From the NCBI GenBank assembly GCA_003248935.1, contig QFQF01000002.1, positions 62,001-126,000 on the forward strand: 64,000 nt of DNA, written 5' to 3'. This document shows, piece after piece, positions 15,749 through 25,259 of this stretch. The DNA is from Sphingobium sp. (lineage in GTDB: Bacteria; Pseudomonadota; Alphaproteobacteria; Sphingomonadales; Sphingomonadaceae). Each line of letters begins with the position of its first letter. Within the stretch, counting starts at the first letter, position 1. Made by a program: the position numbers and the translations under genes. Below the pieces are notes generated by a model that saw nothing but the letters and a program-made list of their open reading frames with translations, did no database searches and was not told the DNA's origin.

Positions 15749-18700
15749 TGGCGGAGGAGGCAGCGCCACCGCCGGAGGAGGCGCCCATGCCGCTGCCACG
15801 CCGCCGGGGGCGCTGGCAGCGCTGGGTGCTGGCGATCCTTGCCGGACTGGTCCTGATCGTCGGCGCGGCGATGCTGTGGCTGGACACGGCGCCGGGGCAC
15901 CGCTTCCTCGCGGGGCGCGTCGCCCGCATCGCACCGCAGTCCGGCCTGCGGATCGAGGTTGGCGGGATCGAGGGCAGCATCTATTCCAAGGCGGTGCTGC
16001 GCGACCTGCACCTGTCCGATCCCACCGGCCGGTTCTTCAGCGCGCCGCGCGTCGAGCTGGACTGGTGGCCGTTCGCCTGGCTCTACAACCGGCTGGATAT
16101 CGACCGGCTCGTCATTCCGACCGCGACGCTCCACAAGCTGCCCAAGCTCCGCCAGACCCGGCAGGAGGGGCCGATCCTGCCCGATTTCGACATCCGCCTG
16201 ATGGAAATGTCGGTCGGTCGGCTGACGATTGCGAAGGCGGTGACGGGCAAGGAGCGGATCGCGACCCTGCGCGGTGACGCCGACATCCGCAACGGCCGCG
16301 CGGTCATCGACCTTGCCGCCCGCGAACTGGACGGGGCCGACGCGCTGCTGCTGGCGCTCGACAGCAGGCCGGACGACGACAAGTTCGATCTGGACGTTAC
16401 CGTCAACGCGCCGCGCGGCGGGGTGATCGCGACGATGGCGGGCCTGAGCCAGGACGCGAACCTGCGGATCGAGGGGCAGGGAAGCTGGACCCGCTGGAAC
16501 GGGCGGTTGCTGGCGACGCTGGACCGCAAGTCCGCCATCGCCGCGCAGGTGCAGGCACGGCAGGGCCATTATCGCCTCGACGGCAATATCGAGGGGGCGG
16601 CGATCGCCGGTCAGGGACTGATCCAGCGGATGACGGCCCCGCGCCTGACGCTGACGGCCGAGGGCTCGATCGAGAACCGCGTCGTTTCCGGCACGGTCAG
16701 CGCCCGGTCGGCCGCGTTCGGGCTGGATGCGAAGGGCGGGCTGGACCTGCGCGGGCACGGCTTCGACAACCTGCTGCTCGACCTCCGGCTCGAGCGGCCG
16801 CAGGCGCTGCTGAAGACGATGACGGGCCGCGACGTGTTCGCGCGCGTGCGGCTGGATGGTCCGTTCGCGACGCCGCGCTACGACTATCTGCTTTCCGCCA
16901 ACCGCCTCGCCTTCGGCAAAACGGTACTGAACGCGGCGCGCGCGACCGGCAACGGACGCAAGGCGGACGGCGGGCCGCTGCTGATCCCGGTCAACCTGAC
17001 CGCCCGGCAGCTGGACGGGCAGGGCGACATGGTCGCGTCGATCCTGCGCAACTTCTCGCTCACCGGCACGCTGCAACTTCAGGACCAGAAGATCGTCAGC
17101 AACCCGATGCGGGTGCACGCCGACAAGCTGAACGGCGAAGTTGTGGCGCTCGCGGACCTTCGCACCGGACGATACGACATCGGCCTGACCGGCGATATCC
17201 GCAGCCTGCTGATCCCGGGGCTGGGCGTCGTCGACGTCCGGTCGAAGGTGCAGGCGGTGCCGGGCGCGAAGGGGGCCTTCACGCTGAAAGGGCAGGCGCA
17301 GGCGACGATGCGGCGCCTCGACAACAGCTTCTTCCACACGCTGGGCGGCGGGCTTCCCCGGCTGCGCTCCAGCATCGCGCTCGACCCGGGCGGGCGTCTG
17401 TCCTTCACCGGCCTGCGGCTCGAAGCGCCGCTGATCGCGATCGGCGCGAACGGCTATCGACGGCCGGACGGCACCTTCCACTTCACGGGCACGGGCACGC
17501 ACAAGACCTACGGTCCGCTCGACCTGACGCTCGACGGGCGGATCGACCGGCCGGCCGTCGATCTGGTGCTGGCGCGGCCGTTCGATCCGGGCGGGCTGAC
17601 CGACGTCAAGGTGAGGCTCGACCCCGACGCCGCCGGATATGCGTTCACCGCGCACGGTGGATCGATGCTCGGTCCGTTCGACGGCAACGGCCGTATCGAG
17701 CTGCCCCATGGCGGCCAGACCGTCATCGCGGTGCAGAAGCTGACCGTTGCGGGCAACGAGGCGAAGGGCGAGATCAGGCCGGTGACCGGCGGCCTTGACG
17801 GACGGCTGGAGGTGACCGGTGCCCTCACCGGCTATGTCGCACTCCAGCCGGTGAATGGCGTGCAGAAGATCGAGACGGGGCTCAATGCCCGCCGGGCCCG
17901 CTTCGACGGGCCGATGCCGATCTCCGTCGGGCGCGGGCAGTTGCAGGCGAGCATCCTGCTCAATCCGGGCGGCACGGCGATCGATGCCACCCTCGATGCG
18001 CGCGGGCTCCTTGTCGGCGGCATGCGCCTCGGGCGGCTGACCGGCAACGCCACGCTGGTGGACGGCAGCGGCAAGGTCGGCGCGAAGCTGACAGGGCAGG
18101 GTGGCCGCCTTCTCAACCTGCAGTTCGACGCCGACGTGGCGCCGGAGAAGGTGCGCGTGTCGGGCAGCGGCACGCTGGATCGCAAGCCGATCCGCATGAC
18201 CAATGTCGCGGTGCTGACGAAGACCGAGGATGGATGGCGGCTGTCGCCGACCACCATCGCGTTCATGAACGGTTCGATCCAGCTCGCTGGCAGGATGGGG
18301 GGCGAAAGCACGCAGGTCGAGGCGCGGTTGCAGAAACTGCCTCTGTCGCTGCTCGATATCGTCAGGAGCGACCTGGGCCTGGGCGGCATGGCGACGGGCA
18401 CGCTCAGCTACAGCCAGCCGCGCGGCGGCCTTCCCACGGGGCGGGCGGATATCCGGGTGCGCGGCCTTACCCGTTCAGGCCTGTCGCTCAGTTCCAAGCC
18501 GATCGACGTGGGCGTCAACGCCGCGCTGACCGCCGATCGCCTGGGCGCGCGGGCCGTCGTGGTGAGCGAGGGCAAGACGATCGGCCGCGCGCAGGCGCTG
18601 CTGAGCCCGCTGGGCGCAGGCGATCTGGTCACGCGCCTGCGCGCAGCGCCGCTGTTCGCGCAGCTGCGGTACAACGGCACGGCCGACACGCTCTGGCGGC

Positions 18701-19932
18701 TGACCGGGGTGGAGATCGTCGACCTCAGCGGCCCGGCGGCGATCGCGGCGGACGTGCGCGGAACATTCGCCGATCCGCAGATCGTCGGCACGGTCGCCAG
18801 CACCAACGCGACGATCGACAGCCCGATCACCGGCATGCGCCTGACCGGGGTGCGGGCGCAGGGGCGCTTCAACGGGTCGGAACTCGTCATCACCACCCTG
18901 ACCGGCAACGCGCGCGGCGGCGGCACCGTCAGCGGCAGCGGCAAGTTCGACTTCGGCACCGGCCACGGCGTCGGCATCGACATAGAGGTGCAGGCAAAAC
19001 AGGCGGTGCTGGTCGAGCGCGACGATCTGGGCGCGACCGTCACCGGGCCGATCCAGATCCATTCCAACGGCGTGACCGGCGTCATCAGCGGCGACGTCGA
19101 CATGATCCGCAGCCGCTTCACGCTGGGCCGCGCCGCCGCCGTCGCGCAAATCCCGGAACTGCGGGTGATCGAGGTCGACCGGCGCGGCGAGGAGACGGAG
19201 CAGGAGGCGGCGGCCCCGCCCTGGACCTTCAACATCCGGGCGCGGGCACGCAATCGCCTGATGGTCACGGGCCTCGGCCTCGACAGCGAATGGCGGACGG
19301 ACCTGCATATCGGCGGCACCGTGGTCGCGCCGATCATCGAGGGTACGGCGGAACTGGTCCGGGGCGGCTATGAGTTCGCCGGGCGGCGGTTCGACCTGCG
19401 AGAAGGACACATCCGCTTCGACGGCCGCACGCCGGTCAACCCGACGCTGGACATCGAGGCGGAAGCGAACATCAACGACATCAGCGCCACCATCAAGGTC
19501 GGCGGCACCGGCCTGGCGCCGGACATCACATTCTCCAGCGTGCCCGCGCTGCCGGAGGACGAGTTACTCTCCCGCCTGCTGTTCGGCACGTCGATCACCA
19601 ACCTGTCCGCGCCCGAAGCGGTGCAGCTCGCCTCTGCCGTCGCGGCGCTGCAGGGGGGTGGCGGCGGGCTGGACCCGATCAACGCGGTGCGCAAGGCGAC
19701 CGGCCTCGACCGCCTGCGCATCCTGCCCGCCGACCCCACTCTGGGTCAGGGGACGTCCGTTGCGGCGGGGAAATATCTGACCCGCAAGACCTATGTGGAA
19801 CTAATCACCGACGGGCAGGGCTATTCGGCGACGCGGATGGAGTATCAGGTGACACGCTGGCTCGCGTTGCTGGCCAGCGTGTCGACCATCGGCCGCCAGA
19901 GCGCCAGCGTGCGTGTGTCGAAGGATTATTGA
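15748..19932 (+). CDS. tamB: TamB (DUF490) translocation/assembly protein
   Basis: 1394-residue periplasm-spanning protein. One membrane anchor near the N-terminus (about residues 26-44, WVLAILAGLVLIVGAAMLWL) is followed by a very long repetitive beta-strand region (the groove or 'taco' thought to shuttle lipids) and a C-terminal DUF490 domain, here NIRARARNRLMVTGLGLDSEWRTDLHIGGT, GGYEFAGRRFDLREGHIRFDG and LPEDELLSRLLFGTSITNLSAPEAVQLASAVAAL. TamB pairs with TamA, encoded immediately upstream and overlapping by one base. It belongs to the AsmA-like/bridge-type lipid transfer protein group. Confidence 0.94.
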   Translation: MAEEAAPPPEEAPMPLPRRRGRWQRWVLAILAGLVLIVGAAMLWLDTAPGHRFLAGRVARIAPQSGLRIEVGGIEGSIYSKAVLRDLHLSDPTGRFFSAPRVELDWWPFAWLYNRLDIDRLVIPTATLHKLPKLRQTRQEGPILPDFDIRLMEMSVGRLTIAKAVTGKERIATLRGDADIRNGRAVIDLAARELDGADALLLALDSRPDDDKFDLDVTVNAPRGGVIATMAGLSQDANLRIEGQGSWTRWNGRLLATLDRKSAIAAQVQARQGHYRLDGNIEGAAIAGQGLIQRMTAPRLTLTAEGSIENRVVSGTVSARSAAFGLDAKGGLDLRGHGFDNLLLDLRLERPQALLKTMTGRDVFARVRLDGPFATPRYDYLLSANRLAFGKTVLNAARATGNGRKADGGPLLIPVNLTARQLDGQGDMVASILRNFSLTGTLQLQDQKIVSNPMRVHADKLNGEVVALADLRTGRYDIGLTGDIRSLLIPGLGVVDVRSKVQAVPGAKGAFTLKGQAQATMRRLDNSFFHTLGGGLPRLRSSIALDPGGRLSFTGLRLEAPLIAIGANGYRRPDGTFHFTGTGTHKTYGPLDLTLDGRIDRPAVDLVLARPFDPGGLTDVKVRLDPDAAGYAFTAHGGSMLGPFDGNGRIELPHGGQTVIAVQKLTVAGNEAKGEIRPVTGGLDGRLEVTGALTGYVALQPVNGVQKIETGLNARRARFDGPMPISVGRGQLQASILLNPGGTAIDATLDARGLLVGGMRLGRLTGNATLVDGSGKVGAKLTGQGGRLLNLQFDADVAPEKVRVSGSGTLDRKPIRMTNVAVLTKTEDGWRLSPTTIAFMNGSIQLAGRMGGESTQVEARLQKLPLSLLDIVRSDLGLGGMATGTLSYSQPRGGLPTGRADIRVRGLTRSGLSLSSKPIDVGVNAALTADRLGARAVVVSEGKTIGRAQALLSPLGAGDLVTRLRAAPLFAQLRYNGTADTLWRLTGVEIVDLSGPAAIAADVRGTFADPQIVGTVASTNATIDSPITGMRLTGVRAQGRFNGSELVITTLTGNARGGGTVSGSGKFDFGTGHGVGIDIEVQAKQAVLVERDDLGATVTGPIQIHSNGVTGVISGDVDMIRSRFTLGRAAAVAQIPELRVIEVDRRGEETEQEAAAPPWTFNIRARARNRLMVTGLGLDSEWRTDLHIGGTVVAPIIEGTAELVRGGYEFAGRRFDLREGHIRFDGRTPVNPTLDIEAEANINDISATIKVGGTGLAPDITFSSVPALPEDELLSRLLFGTSITNLSAPEAVQLASAVAALQGGGGGLDPINAVRKATGLDRLRILPADPTLGQGTSVAAGKYLTRKTYVELITDGQGYSATRMEYQVTRWLALLASVSTIGRQSASVRVSKDY

Positions 19933-20024
19933 GGGCCAAAAGCGCGCGCCTCTGGCCGCTTCCGACTTCCAGAATGTGTCCACCCCGGCCTAGCCGTGGC
20001 AGGTAATCCGCGCTAGGCGGGGGC

Positions 20025-20810
20025 ATGACCAGCCGCGATGACCTGACCCTTGCCCACCGTCTCGCCGATGCGGCGGGGGAGGCGATCCGCCCCTTTTTCC
20101 GCGCGCGCTACGACCTGGAGTTCAAGGCGGACCAGTCGCCGGTGACGGAGGCGGACAAGGCGGCGGAGGCGGCGATCCGTGCGATCCTGGAGAAGGAACG
20201 GCCCGGCGACGGCATCATCGGCGAGGAATATGGCGCGACGCGGGAGGATGCCGAACGGGTCTGGATTCTCGACCCGATCGACGGCACGCGCAGTTTCATC
20301 GCCGGACGCCCGATATTCGGCACGCTGATCGCGCTCACACAGGCGGGGTGGCCGACGATCGGCATCATCGACCAGCCGGTCGCGAAGGAGCGCTGGGCGG
20401 GCATGGTGGGCCAGCCGACGACGTTCAACGGCGCGCCGGTCACGACCCGGTCCTGCCGCGGCCTTGACGAGGCGATCCTCGCCACCACCGGCCCGCAATA
20501 TTTCCCCGGCTGCACGGCCGAGCATTTCTCCTATTTGGCCCGGCAATGCCGCGACACCGTTTGGGGCGGCGATTGCTACAATTACGGGCTGGTGGCGTCC
20601 GGCCATGTCGACATCGTCGTCGAGGCGGGCCTGAAGCTCCACGACATCGCCGCGCTGGTGCCGGTGGTGGAGGGCGCGGGCGGGCGGATGTGCGACTGGT
20701 CGGGCGAGCCGATCACCGCCGACAGCGACGGACAGGTGATCGCCGTGGGCGATCCCGCCCGGATCGACGACATCATGGAAGCGCTGGCCGACGGCCATCA
20801 CACCCACTGA
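20025..20810 (+). CDS. hisN: Inositol-monophosphatase family protein, probable histidinol-phosphatase
   Basis: 261-residue Mg2+-dependent phosphatase of the inositol monophosphatase superfamily. The metal site is plain: GEEYG (Glu), WILDPIDGTRSF (Asp/Asp) and the C-terminal KLHDIAALVPVVEGAGG (Asp). Sequence style, with a single-domain start DLTLAHRLADAAGEAIRPFFRARYDLEFKADQSPVTEADKAAE, matches the HisN group that removes phosphate from histidinol phosphate in histidine synthesis; SuhB is the alternative. No other his gene is in the window, so the substrate is inferred from similarity alone. It starts the short operon leading into the lyase gene. Confidence 0.85.
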   Translation: MTSRDDLTLAHRLADAAGEAIRPFFRARYDLEFKADQSPVTEADKAAEAAIRAILEKERPGDGIIGEEYGATREDAERVWILDPIDGTRSFIAGRPIFGTLIALTQAGWPTIGIIDQPVAKERWAGMVGQPTTFNGAPVTTRSCRGLDEAILATTGPQYFPGCTAEHFSYLARQCRDTVWGGDCYNYGLVASGHVDIVVEAGLKLHDIAALVPVVEGAGGRMCDWSGEPITADSDGQVIAVGDPARIDDIMEALADGHHTH

Positions 20811-20848
20811 CAGGAGGAGCCGCGCCCGAACGTGCGGCAGGAGAGATG

Positions 20849-21721
20849 ATGACCCAGGTTCCGCGTCCCCGGCGCAGCGCGCTGTATCTGCCCGCATCGA
20901 ACGCGAAGGCGCTGGCGAAGGCGCGGACGCTGCCTGTCGATGTCGTGATCCTCGACCTGGAGGATGCGGTGGCGCCGGACGTGAAGGAAGCGGCGCGGCA
21001 GGCGGCGGTGGACGCGATCGCGGAGGGCGGCTTTGGCCATCGCGAGCTGGCCGTCCGCGTGAACGGCCGCGATACGCCCTGGGGCGAGGCGGACCTGATC
21101 GCCGTGGCGGCGGCGGGGCCGGACGCGATACTGGTGCCCAAGGTGAACGGCGCCGAGGATATCCGTGCCTATGACGCGGCTATCGCGGCGGCACCGGCCG
21201 GCACGAAGCTGTGGGCGATGATCGAGACCTGCCGATCCGTTCCCGCTCTCGACGCCATCGCGGCGACCGCCCCGACGACACGCCTGTCGCTGTTCATCAT
21301 GGGCACCAATGATCTCGCCAAGGAGATGCGCGCACGCCTGCTGCCCGGGCGTGTGCCGTTCCTGCCCGTCCTGACCGCAGCGGTGATCGCCGCGCGCGCC
21401 CATGGCCTCTCCATCCTTGACGGCGTGTGCAACGAGTTCCGCGATCTGGCTGTCTTTCGCGAGGAGCTTGAGCAGGGGCTGCTGTTCGGTTTCGACGGCA
21501 AGACGCTGATCCACCCGGACCAGATCGCCGACTGCAACGCGGTCTTTTCTCCCGGCGCGGACGAGCTGGCGTGGGCGGACACCGTCATCCATGCCTTCGA
21601 GCAGCCGGAGAATGCGGGCCGCGGCGCGATCCGCGTCGATGGCAAGATGGTGGAGCTGCTCCACCTCGATCAGGCGCTGCGGCTGCGTGCCGTGGCGGCG
21701 CAGATCGCCCGGGCAGGCTGA
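20849..21721 (+). CDS. HpcH/HpaI aldolase/citrate lyase family protein (CoA ester lyase)
   Basis: 290-residue TIM-barrel enzyme of the HpcH/HpaI family, CitE-like subgroup. Motifs: RSALYLPASNAKALAKARTLPVDVVILDLEDAVAP, the metal-binding ELAVRVNG, IETCRSV, GTNDLAKEM and the C-terminal DGKTLIHPDQI. Such enzymes act on malyl-, citramalyl- or methylmalyl-CoA; the exact ester is not evident. AGGAG (20839-20843) supports the second of two adjacent in-frame ATGs. It lies 38 bases after the phosphatase gene and is probably co-transcribed. Confidence 0.88.
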   Translation: MTQVPRPRRSALYLPASNAKALAKARTLPVDVVILDLEDAVAPDVKEAARQAAVDAIAEGGFGHRELAVRVNGRDTPWGEADLIAVAAAGPDAILVPKVNGAEDIRAYDAAIAAAPAGTKLWAMIETCRSVPALDAIAATAPTTRLSLFIMGTNDLAKEMRARLLPGRVPFLPVLTAAVIAARAHGLSILDGVCNEFRDLAVFREELEQGLLFGFDGKTLIHPDQIADCNAVFSPGADELAWADTVIHAFEQPENAGRGAIRVDGKMVELLHLDQALRLRAVAAQIARAG

Positions 21722-22109
21722 ACCGCACCGATATTTCCCGACGGATGGCTGGCCGCTTCCGATGCGGTGATCGATGGCGCGCGCCTGCTCCGGATTGACG
21801 GACGAACAGAATTGTTTGCGCATTCACAAGAGTGCGCATTCGTCATTAAAGTAAAAATAAAACGATTGAAAATTCAAAAGCCGCCATGTCAATTTATTGC
21901 AAAATGACGGAATCAAATTGCTGATTTTGCAATTGTCATATCGTCCCGGGCGGAGGGAGATTGCTCCGAATATCTGAAGAATTCCTGCACGAAAGTGTGT
22001 CTGATTTGTTTCTGATGTACGACTTACGGCATCAATTGCAAGTCGGATAGGAAAAATTCGGCAGATATTCAGATGAGTTCTTTGAACTCGTAAAACAGGG
22101 GCAAAATCA
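21722..22109 (+). promoter_or_regulatory. AT-rich promoter region of the second TonB receptor
   Basis: 388 bases without a gene. It contains an exact direct repeat TGCGCATTC at 21817-21825 and 21833-21841 (16-base period) and an inverted repeat TTGCAAAAT (21897-21905) / ATTTTGCAA (21924-21932). Both lie in an AT-rich stretch that is unlike the surrounding DNA. They are plausible binding sites for a regulator of the downstream receptor. Confidence 0.5.
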
Positions 22110-24626
22110 ATGAAATATCATTCGAAGATAAGGGTCGCCTTATTGGTTGCCGCCGCTTACCCGGCCAGCGCGTTCGCCCAGTCCGAACCCGAGCAGGCGC
22201 CGATGCAGTCGGGCGGCGACGACATCATCGTCACCGGCACGCGCACCGCCGGTATCCAGGCGGCGGAGAGCGCCGCGCCCGTCATGTCGCTGAGCGAGAA
22301 TGCACTCTCGAAGGTCGGTCAGCCCAACCTCAACCAAGCGCTGACGCAGATCGTCCCGTCCTTCACCGCGCAGACGCAGGGGACGGACATGTCCAACTTC
22401 TCGCTGAGCGCGCGCCTGCGCGGCCTCAGCCCGAACCACACGCTGGTGATGGTGAACGGCAAGCGCCGCCATGGTTCCGCGATCCTTCAGGTGATCGCGG
22501 GCCCGTTCCAGGGATCGGCAGCGCCCAGCATCGACCTGATCCCGCCTGACGCCGTGTCGCGCATCGAGATCCTGCAGGAGGGCGCGGCCGCCCAGTATGG
22601 TTCCGACGCGATCGCGGGCGTCATCAACATCATCCTGAAGAACCAGGATGAGGGCGGCACGCTGAAGCTCAACGCAGGCCAGTATTTCGACGGCGAGGGC
22701 GACACCTACTCGGTCAGCGGCAATATCGGCTTCAAGATCGGCGAGGCAGGCTATCTGAACCTCACCGGGTTCCACCGTCGCAACGACTACACGTTCGTGG
22801 GCACCGGGCAGGCGCAGGTCACGGACCTGAACGGCAACCTCCAGCCCAATGTCGGCAATCCGGACTGGGCCAACCTCGACCTGCGCGAGATCAACGGCGG
22901 GCAGGCGAAGTCGAAGCTGACCATCGGCTTCTTCAATGCCGGCTATGATTTCGGTGGCCTGGAATTCTATGCGTTCGGCGACATCAGCCGCCGCGTCGGC
23001 TATGCCTATCAGGGCTACCGTCACCCCGCGCGCATCTGCGCGGTGTCGAGCAACGGCGGTGTCGGCGCCTATGACCCCAGCACCTGTTTCGGCAATACCG
23101 GCGTCACCGGCATGGTGCCGCAGCAGAATGTGGTACAGGACGAATATTCGCTGACCGGCGGGCTGAGGGGCGACCTGTCCGGCTGGGCCTGGGATCTGGC
23201 GGTCAACTACGGGTCCGACCGGAACAAGATCTACACGATCGATTCGGCCAACCGCTCGCTGTGGATTGACACGTGGAACGCGACCGGCGGCACCGGCGCC
23301 TTCACCCCTTCGGACTTCTACGACGGATCGTTCAAACTGTCGCAGTTCACCACCACCCTCGACATCCGCAAGGAGTTCGAGGCGGGCATGGCAGAACCGC
23401 TGACGGTCGCCTTCGGCGGCGAGTACCGGAAGGACAAATATGCGATCGGCGCCGGTGACGAGGGATCGCGGTACAAGGAAGGTGGCCAGTCCTTCCCCGG
23501 CTATTCGCTGAGCGATGCGGGCAGCTACAGCCGCGACGCGAAGGCCGTGTACCTGAACCTGATCGCCAAGCCGGTGGACGGGTGGACGGTCGACATCGCC
23601 GGACGGTACGAGGATTACAGCGACTTCGGCGACACGCAGATCGGCAAAATCACGACGCGGTACGATTTCACCGACGCGTTCGCCATTCGCGGCACGGCGA
23701 GCACCGGCTTCCGTGCGCCGACGCTGGCCGAATCCTTCTATTCGGCAACCAACGTCAGCCCGACGGGCGCGAGCGTACAGTTGCCGCCCAACTCGCCGTC
23801 GGCGACCCTGCTCGGTTTCGCGCCGCTCAAGCCGGAGAAGTCGACGAACTTCTCCGCCGGTTTCGTGCTGCGTCCGATCCCGCGCCTGGTGGTCTCGGTG
23901 GACGGATATTACATCAAGATCAGGGACCGGATCGCCGGCACCTCGCCGATCCGCGGCCTCGTCAACAATGTGCAGCAGCCGCAATATGCCGCGGTAATGG
24001 AAGCGATCCGCCTGCGCGGGACGATCATCGACAATGTGCCGAATGTCAGCGTCCAGACCTTCACTAACGGCATCGACACGCGCACCTGGGGCCTGGATTT
24101 CTCCGCACGCTATCCGGTCGAACTGGGCATCGGTTTGCTCGACCTGACCGCCAGCGCCAACTACAATGAGACGAAGGTGACGGCGAACGACCTGGGCAGC
24201 GCGCTGTTCACGCCGCAGGCCGAAAGCTATCTGGAAACCGCCTCGCCCAAGTACAAGGTGGTGCTGGGCGGCCTGTTCACCAGCGGGAAGTTCAGCGCGA
24301 ACCTGCGCCAGACCTTCTACGGCAAGTCATCGATTCTGGTCTTCCCGGGCGTCAGCGGCTTTGGTCCGTACAATGGCGTGGTGAAGGCGACGCCGATCAC
24401 CGACCTGGAGTTCGGATATGACGTGACCGAGTGGATGAATGTCTCGATCGGCGCGAACAACCTGTTCGACAAGGTGCCCGAGACACCGCAACTGCTGCCC
24501 TTCGCGGTCGGCGCGGGCGTGTCGCCCTATGAGAACGGGTCCACCACCTACAACTCGCCTTATGGTCACGGGGCCTATGGTTCGGCCGGCGGCTATTATT
24601 ACGCGCGCCTGTCGTTCAAGTTCTGA
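22110..24626 (+). CDS. TonB-dependent receptor
   Basis: 838-residue outer-membrane transporter with a signal peptide (LLVAAAYPASAFA|QSE), a plug beginning DDIIVTGTRTAG, and the plug motifs RGLSPNHTLVMVNGKRRHG and GAAAQYGSDAIAGVINIILK. The barrel ends in FKF. Together with the receptor at 30439-33123 it forms a paralogue pair (same RGLSPNHTL-V-NGKRRHG, ARYEDYSDFGDT/VRHEHYSDFGDT and STGFRAPTLAE segments), distinct from the receptor at 8785. This class has no assigned substrate. A periplasmic RidA gene follows on the same strand. Confidence 0.93.
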   Translation: MKYHSKIRVALLVAAAYPASAFAQSEPEQAPMQSGGDDIIVTGTRTAGIQAAESAAPVMSLSENALSKVGQPNLNQALTQIVPSFTAQTQGTDMSNFSLSARLRGLSPNHTLVMVNGKRRHGSAILQVIAGPFQGSAAPSIDLIPPDAVSRIEILQEGAAAQYGSDAIAGVINIILKNQDEGGTLKLNAGQYFDGEGDTYSVSGNIGFKIGEAGYLNLTGFHRRNDYTFVGTGQAQVTDLNGNLQPNVGNPDWANLDLREINGGQAKSKLTIGFFNAGYDFGGLEFYAFGDISRRVGYAYQGYRHPARICAVSSNGGVGAYDPSTCFGNTGVTGMVPQQNVVQDEYSLTGGLRGDLSGWAWDLAVNYGSDRNKIYTIDSANRSLWIDTWNATGGTGAFTPSDFYDGSFKLSQFTTTLDIRKEFEAGMAEPLTVAFGGEYRKDKYAIGAGDEGSRYKEGGQSFPGYSLSDAGSYSRDAKAVYLNLIAKPVDGWTVDIAGRYEDYSDFGDTQIGKITTRYDFTDAFAIRGTASTGFRAPTLAESFYSATNVSPTGASVQLPPNSPSATLLGFAPLKPEKSTNFSAGFVLRPIPRLVVSVDGYYIKIRDRIAGTSPIRGLVNNVQQPQYAAVMEAIRLRGTIIDNVPNVSVQTFTNGIDTRTWGLDFSARYPVELGIGLLDLTASANYNETKVTANDLGSALFTPQAESYLETASPKYKVVLGGLFTSGKFSANLRQTFYGKSSILVFPGVSGFGPYNGVVKATPITDLEFGYDVTEWMNVSIGANNLFDKVPETPQLLPFAVGAGVSPYENGSTTYNSPYGHGAYGSAGGYYYARLSFKF

Positions 24627-24775
24627 ACGGCTGGCGCGTGCCGTTTCCGGCGATGCGCGGCGGCAGGTTTACAGGGGAGGGGGCGGGGCCGGGAAACGGG
24701 GCCCGTCCTTCATTCTGCCGATAATGTGATAGGCTGCGGCCGCAACGCTGCATCAACGCTTGATCATCAGGGGAC

Positions 24776-25198
24776 ATGTTCGTGAAACTGTTGGCCGTCC
24801 TTCCTTTCGCCCTGCTCGCCGCTTCGCCCGTTCAGGCGCAGCAGGCGCCGCCGCTGCCCTTCTCTCCGGCCGTGCGCGCCGGAGATACGCTCTATCTGTC
24901 GGGGCAGATCGGTGTCGTGCCGGAGGGAATGGATCGCCACGGCGCCGGCTTCGACGCAGCCGCGAAGGGGGCGATGGACAAGATCGGCGAAATCCTCGCC
25001 CGGAACGGCGCGGGTTTCGACAAGGTCGTGAAATGCACGGTGATGCTGGCCGACATGGCGGACTGGCCGCGCTTCAACGCCGTCTATGTCGGCTATTTCA
25101 AGGACAAGGCGCTGCCCGCGCGCAGTGCATTCGGCGCCAGCGGCCTTGCGATGAACGCCGCGATCGAAGTGGAGTGCATCGCAACGTTCGACCGCTGA
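24776..25198 (+). CDS. Exported RidA family protein
   Basis: 140-residue RidA-superfamily protein with an N-terminal Sec signal (KLLAVLPFALLAASPVQA|QQA), so it is probably periplasmic, unlike the cytosolic RidA at 5051. The fold motifs are PFSPAVRAGDTLYLSGQIGVVPEG, VVKCTVMLADMADWPRFNAVYVGYFKDKALPARSAFGASGLAMNAAIEVECIA; PARS retains the Arg that binds substrate carboxylate in canonical RidA, and the usual Glu in EVECIA is present. AGGGGA precedes the ATG. It follows the TonB receptor by about 150 bases, so it may act on an imported or surface-derived compound. Confidence 0.87.
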   Translation: MFVKLLAVLPFALLAASPVQAQQAPPLPFSPAVRAGDTLYLSGQIGVVPEGMDRHGAGFDAAAKGAMDKIGEILARNGAGFDKVVKCTVMLADMADWPRFNAVYVGYFKDKALPARSAFGASGLAMNAAIEVECIATFDR

Positions 25199-25240
25199 AA
25201 AACGAAAGGGGCCGGCTGCCTCGCACAGCCGACCCCTTCC
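25197..25240 (-). terminator. Terminator of glnA, possibly bidirectional
   Basis: Stem AAGGGGYCGGCTG with a single G:U-type mismatch (arms 25206-25218 and 25226-25238), followed on the minus strand by TTTCGTTTTT. It lies between the convergent ridA (plus) and glnA (minus) genes. Confidence 0.8.
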
Positions 25241-25259
25241 GTTGAATGCGTCTGACGGA

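Noticed and set aside
13376..15934. 852-codon frame antisense to tamA
   Set aside because: Low-complexity Arg-rich product and no homologous motifs; produced by codon bias on the opposite strand.
24627..24775. Terminator after the second TonB receptor
   Set aside because: The G-rich sequence does not form a clean stem and no T-run follows.
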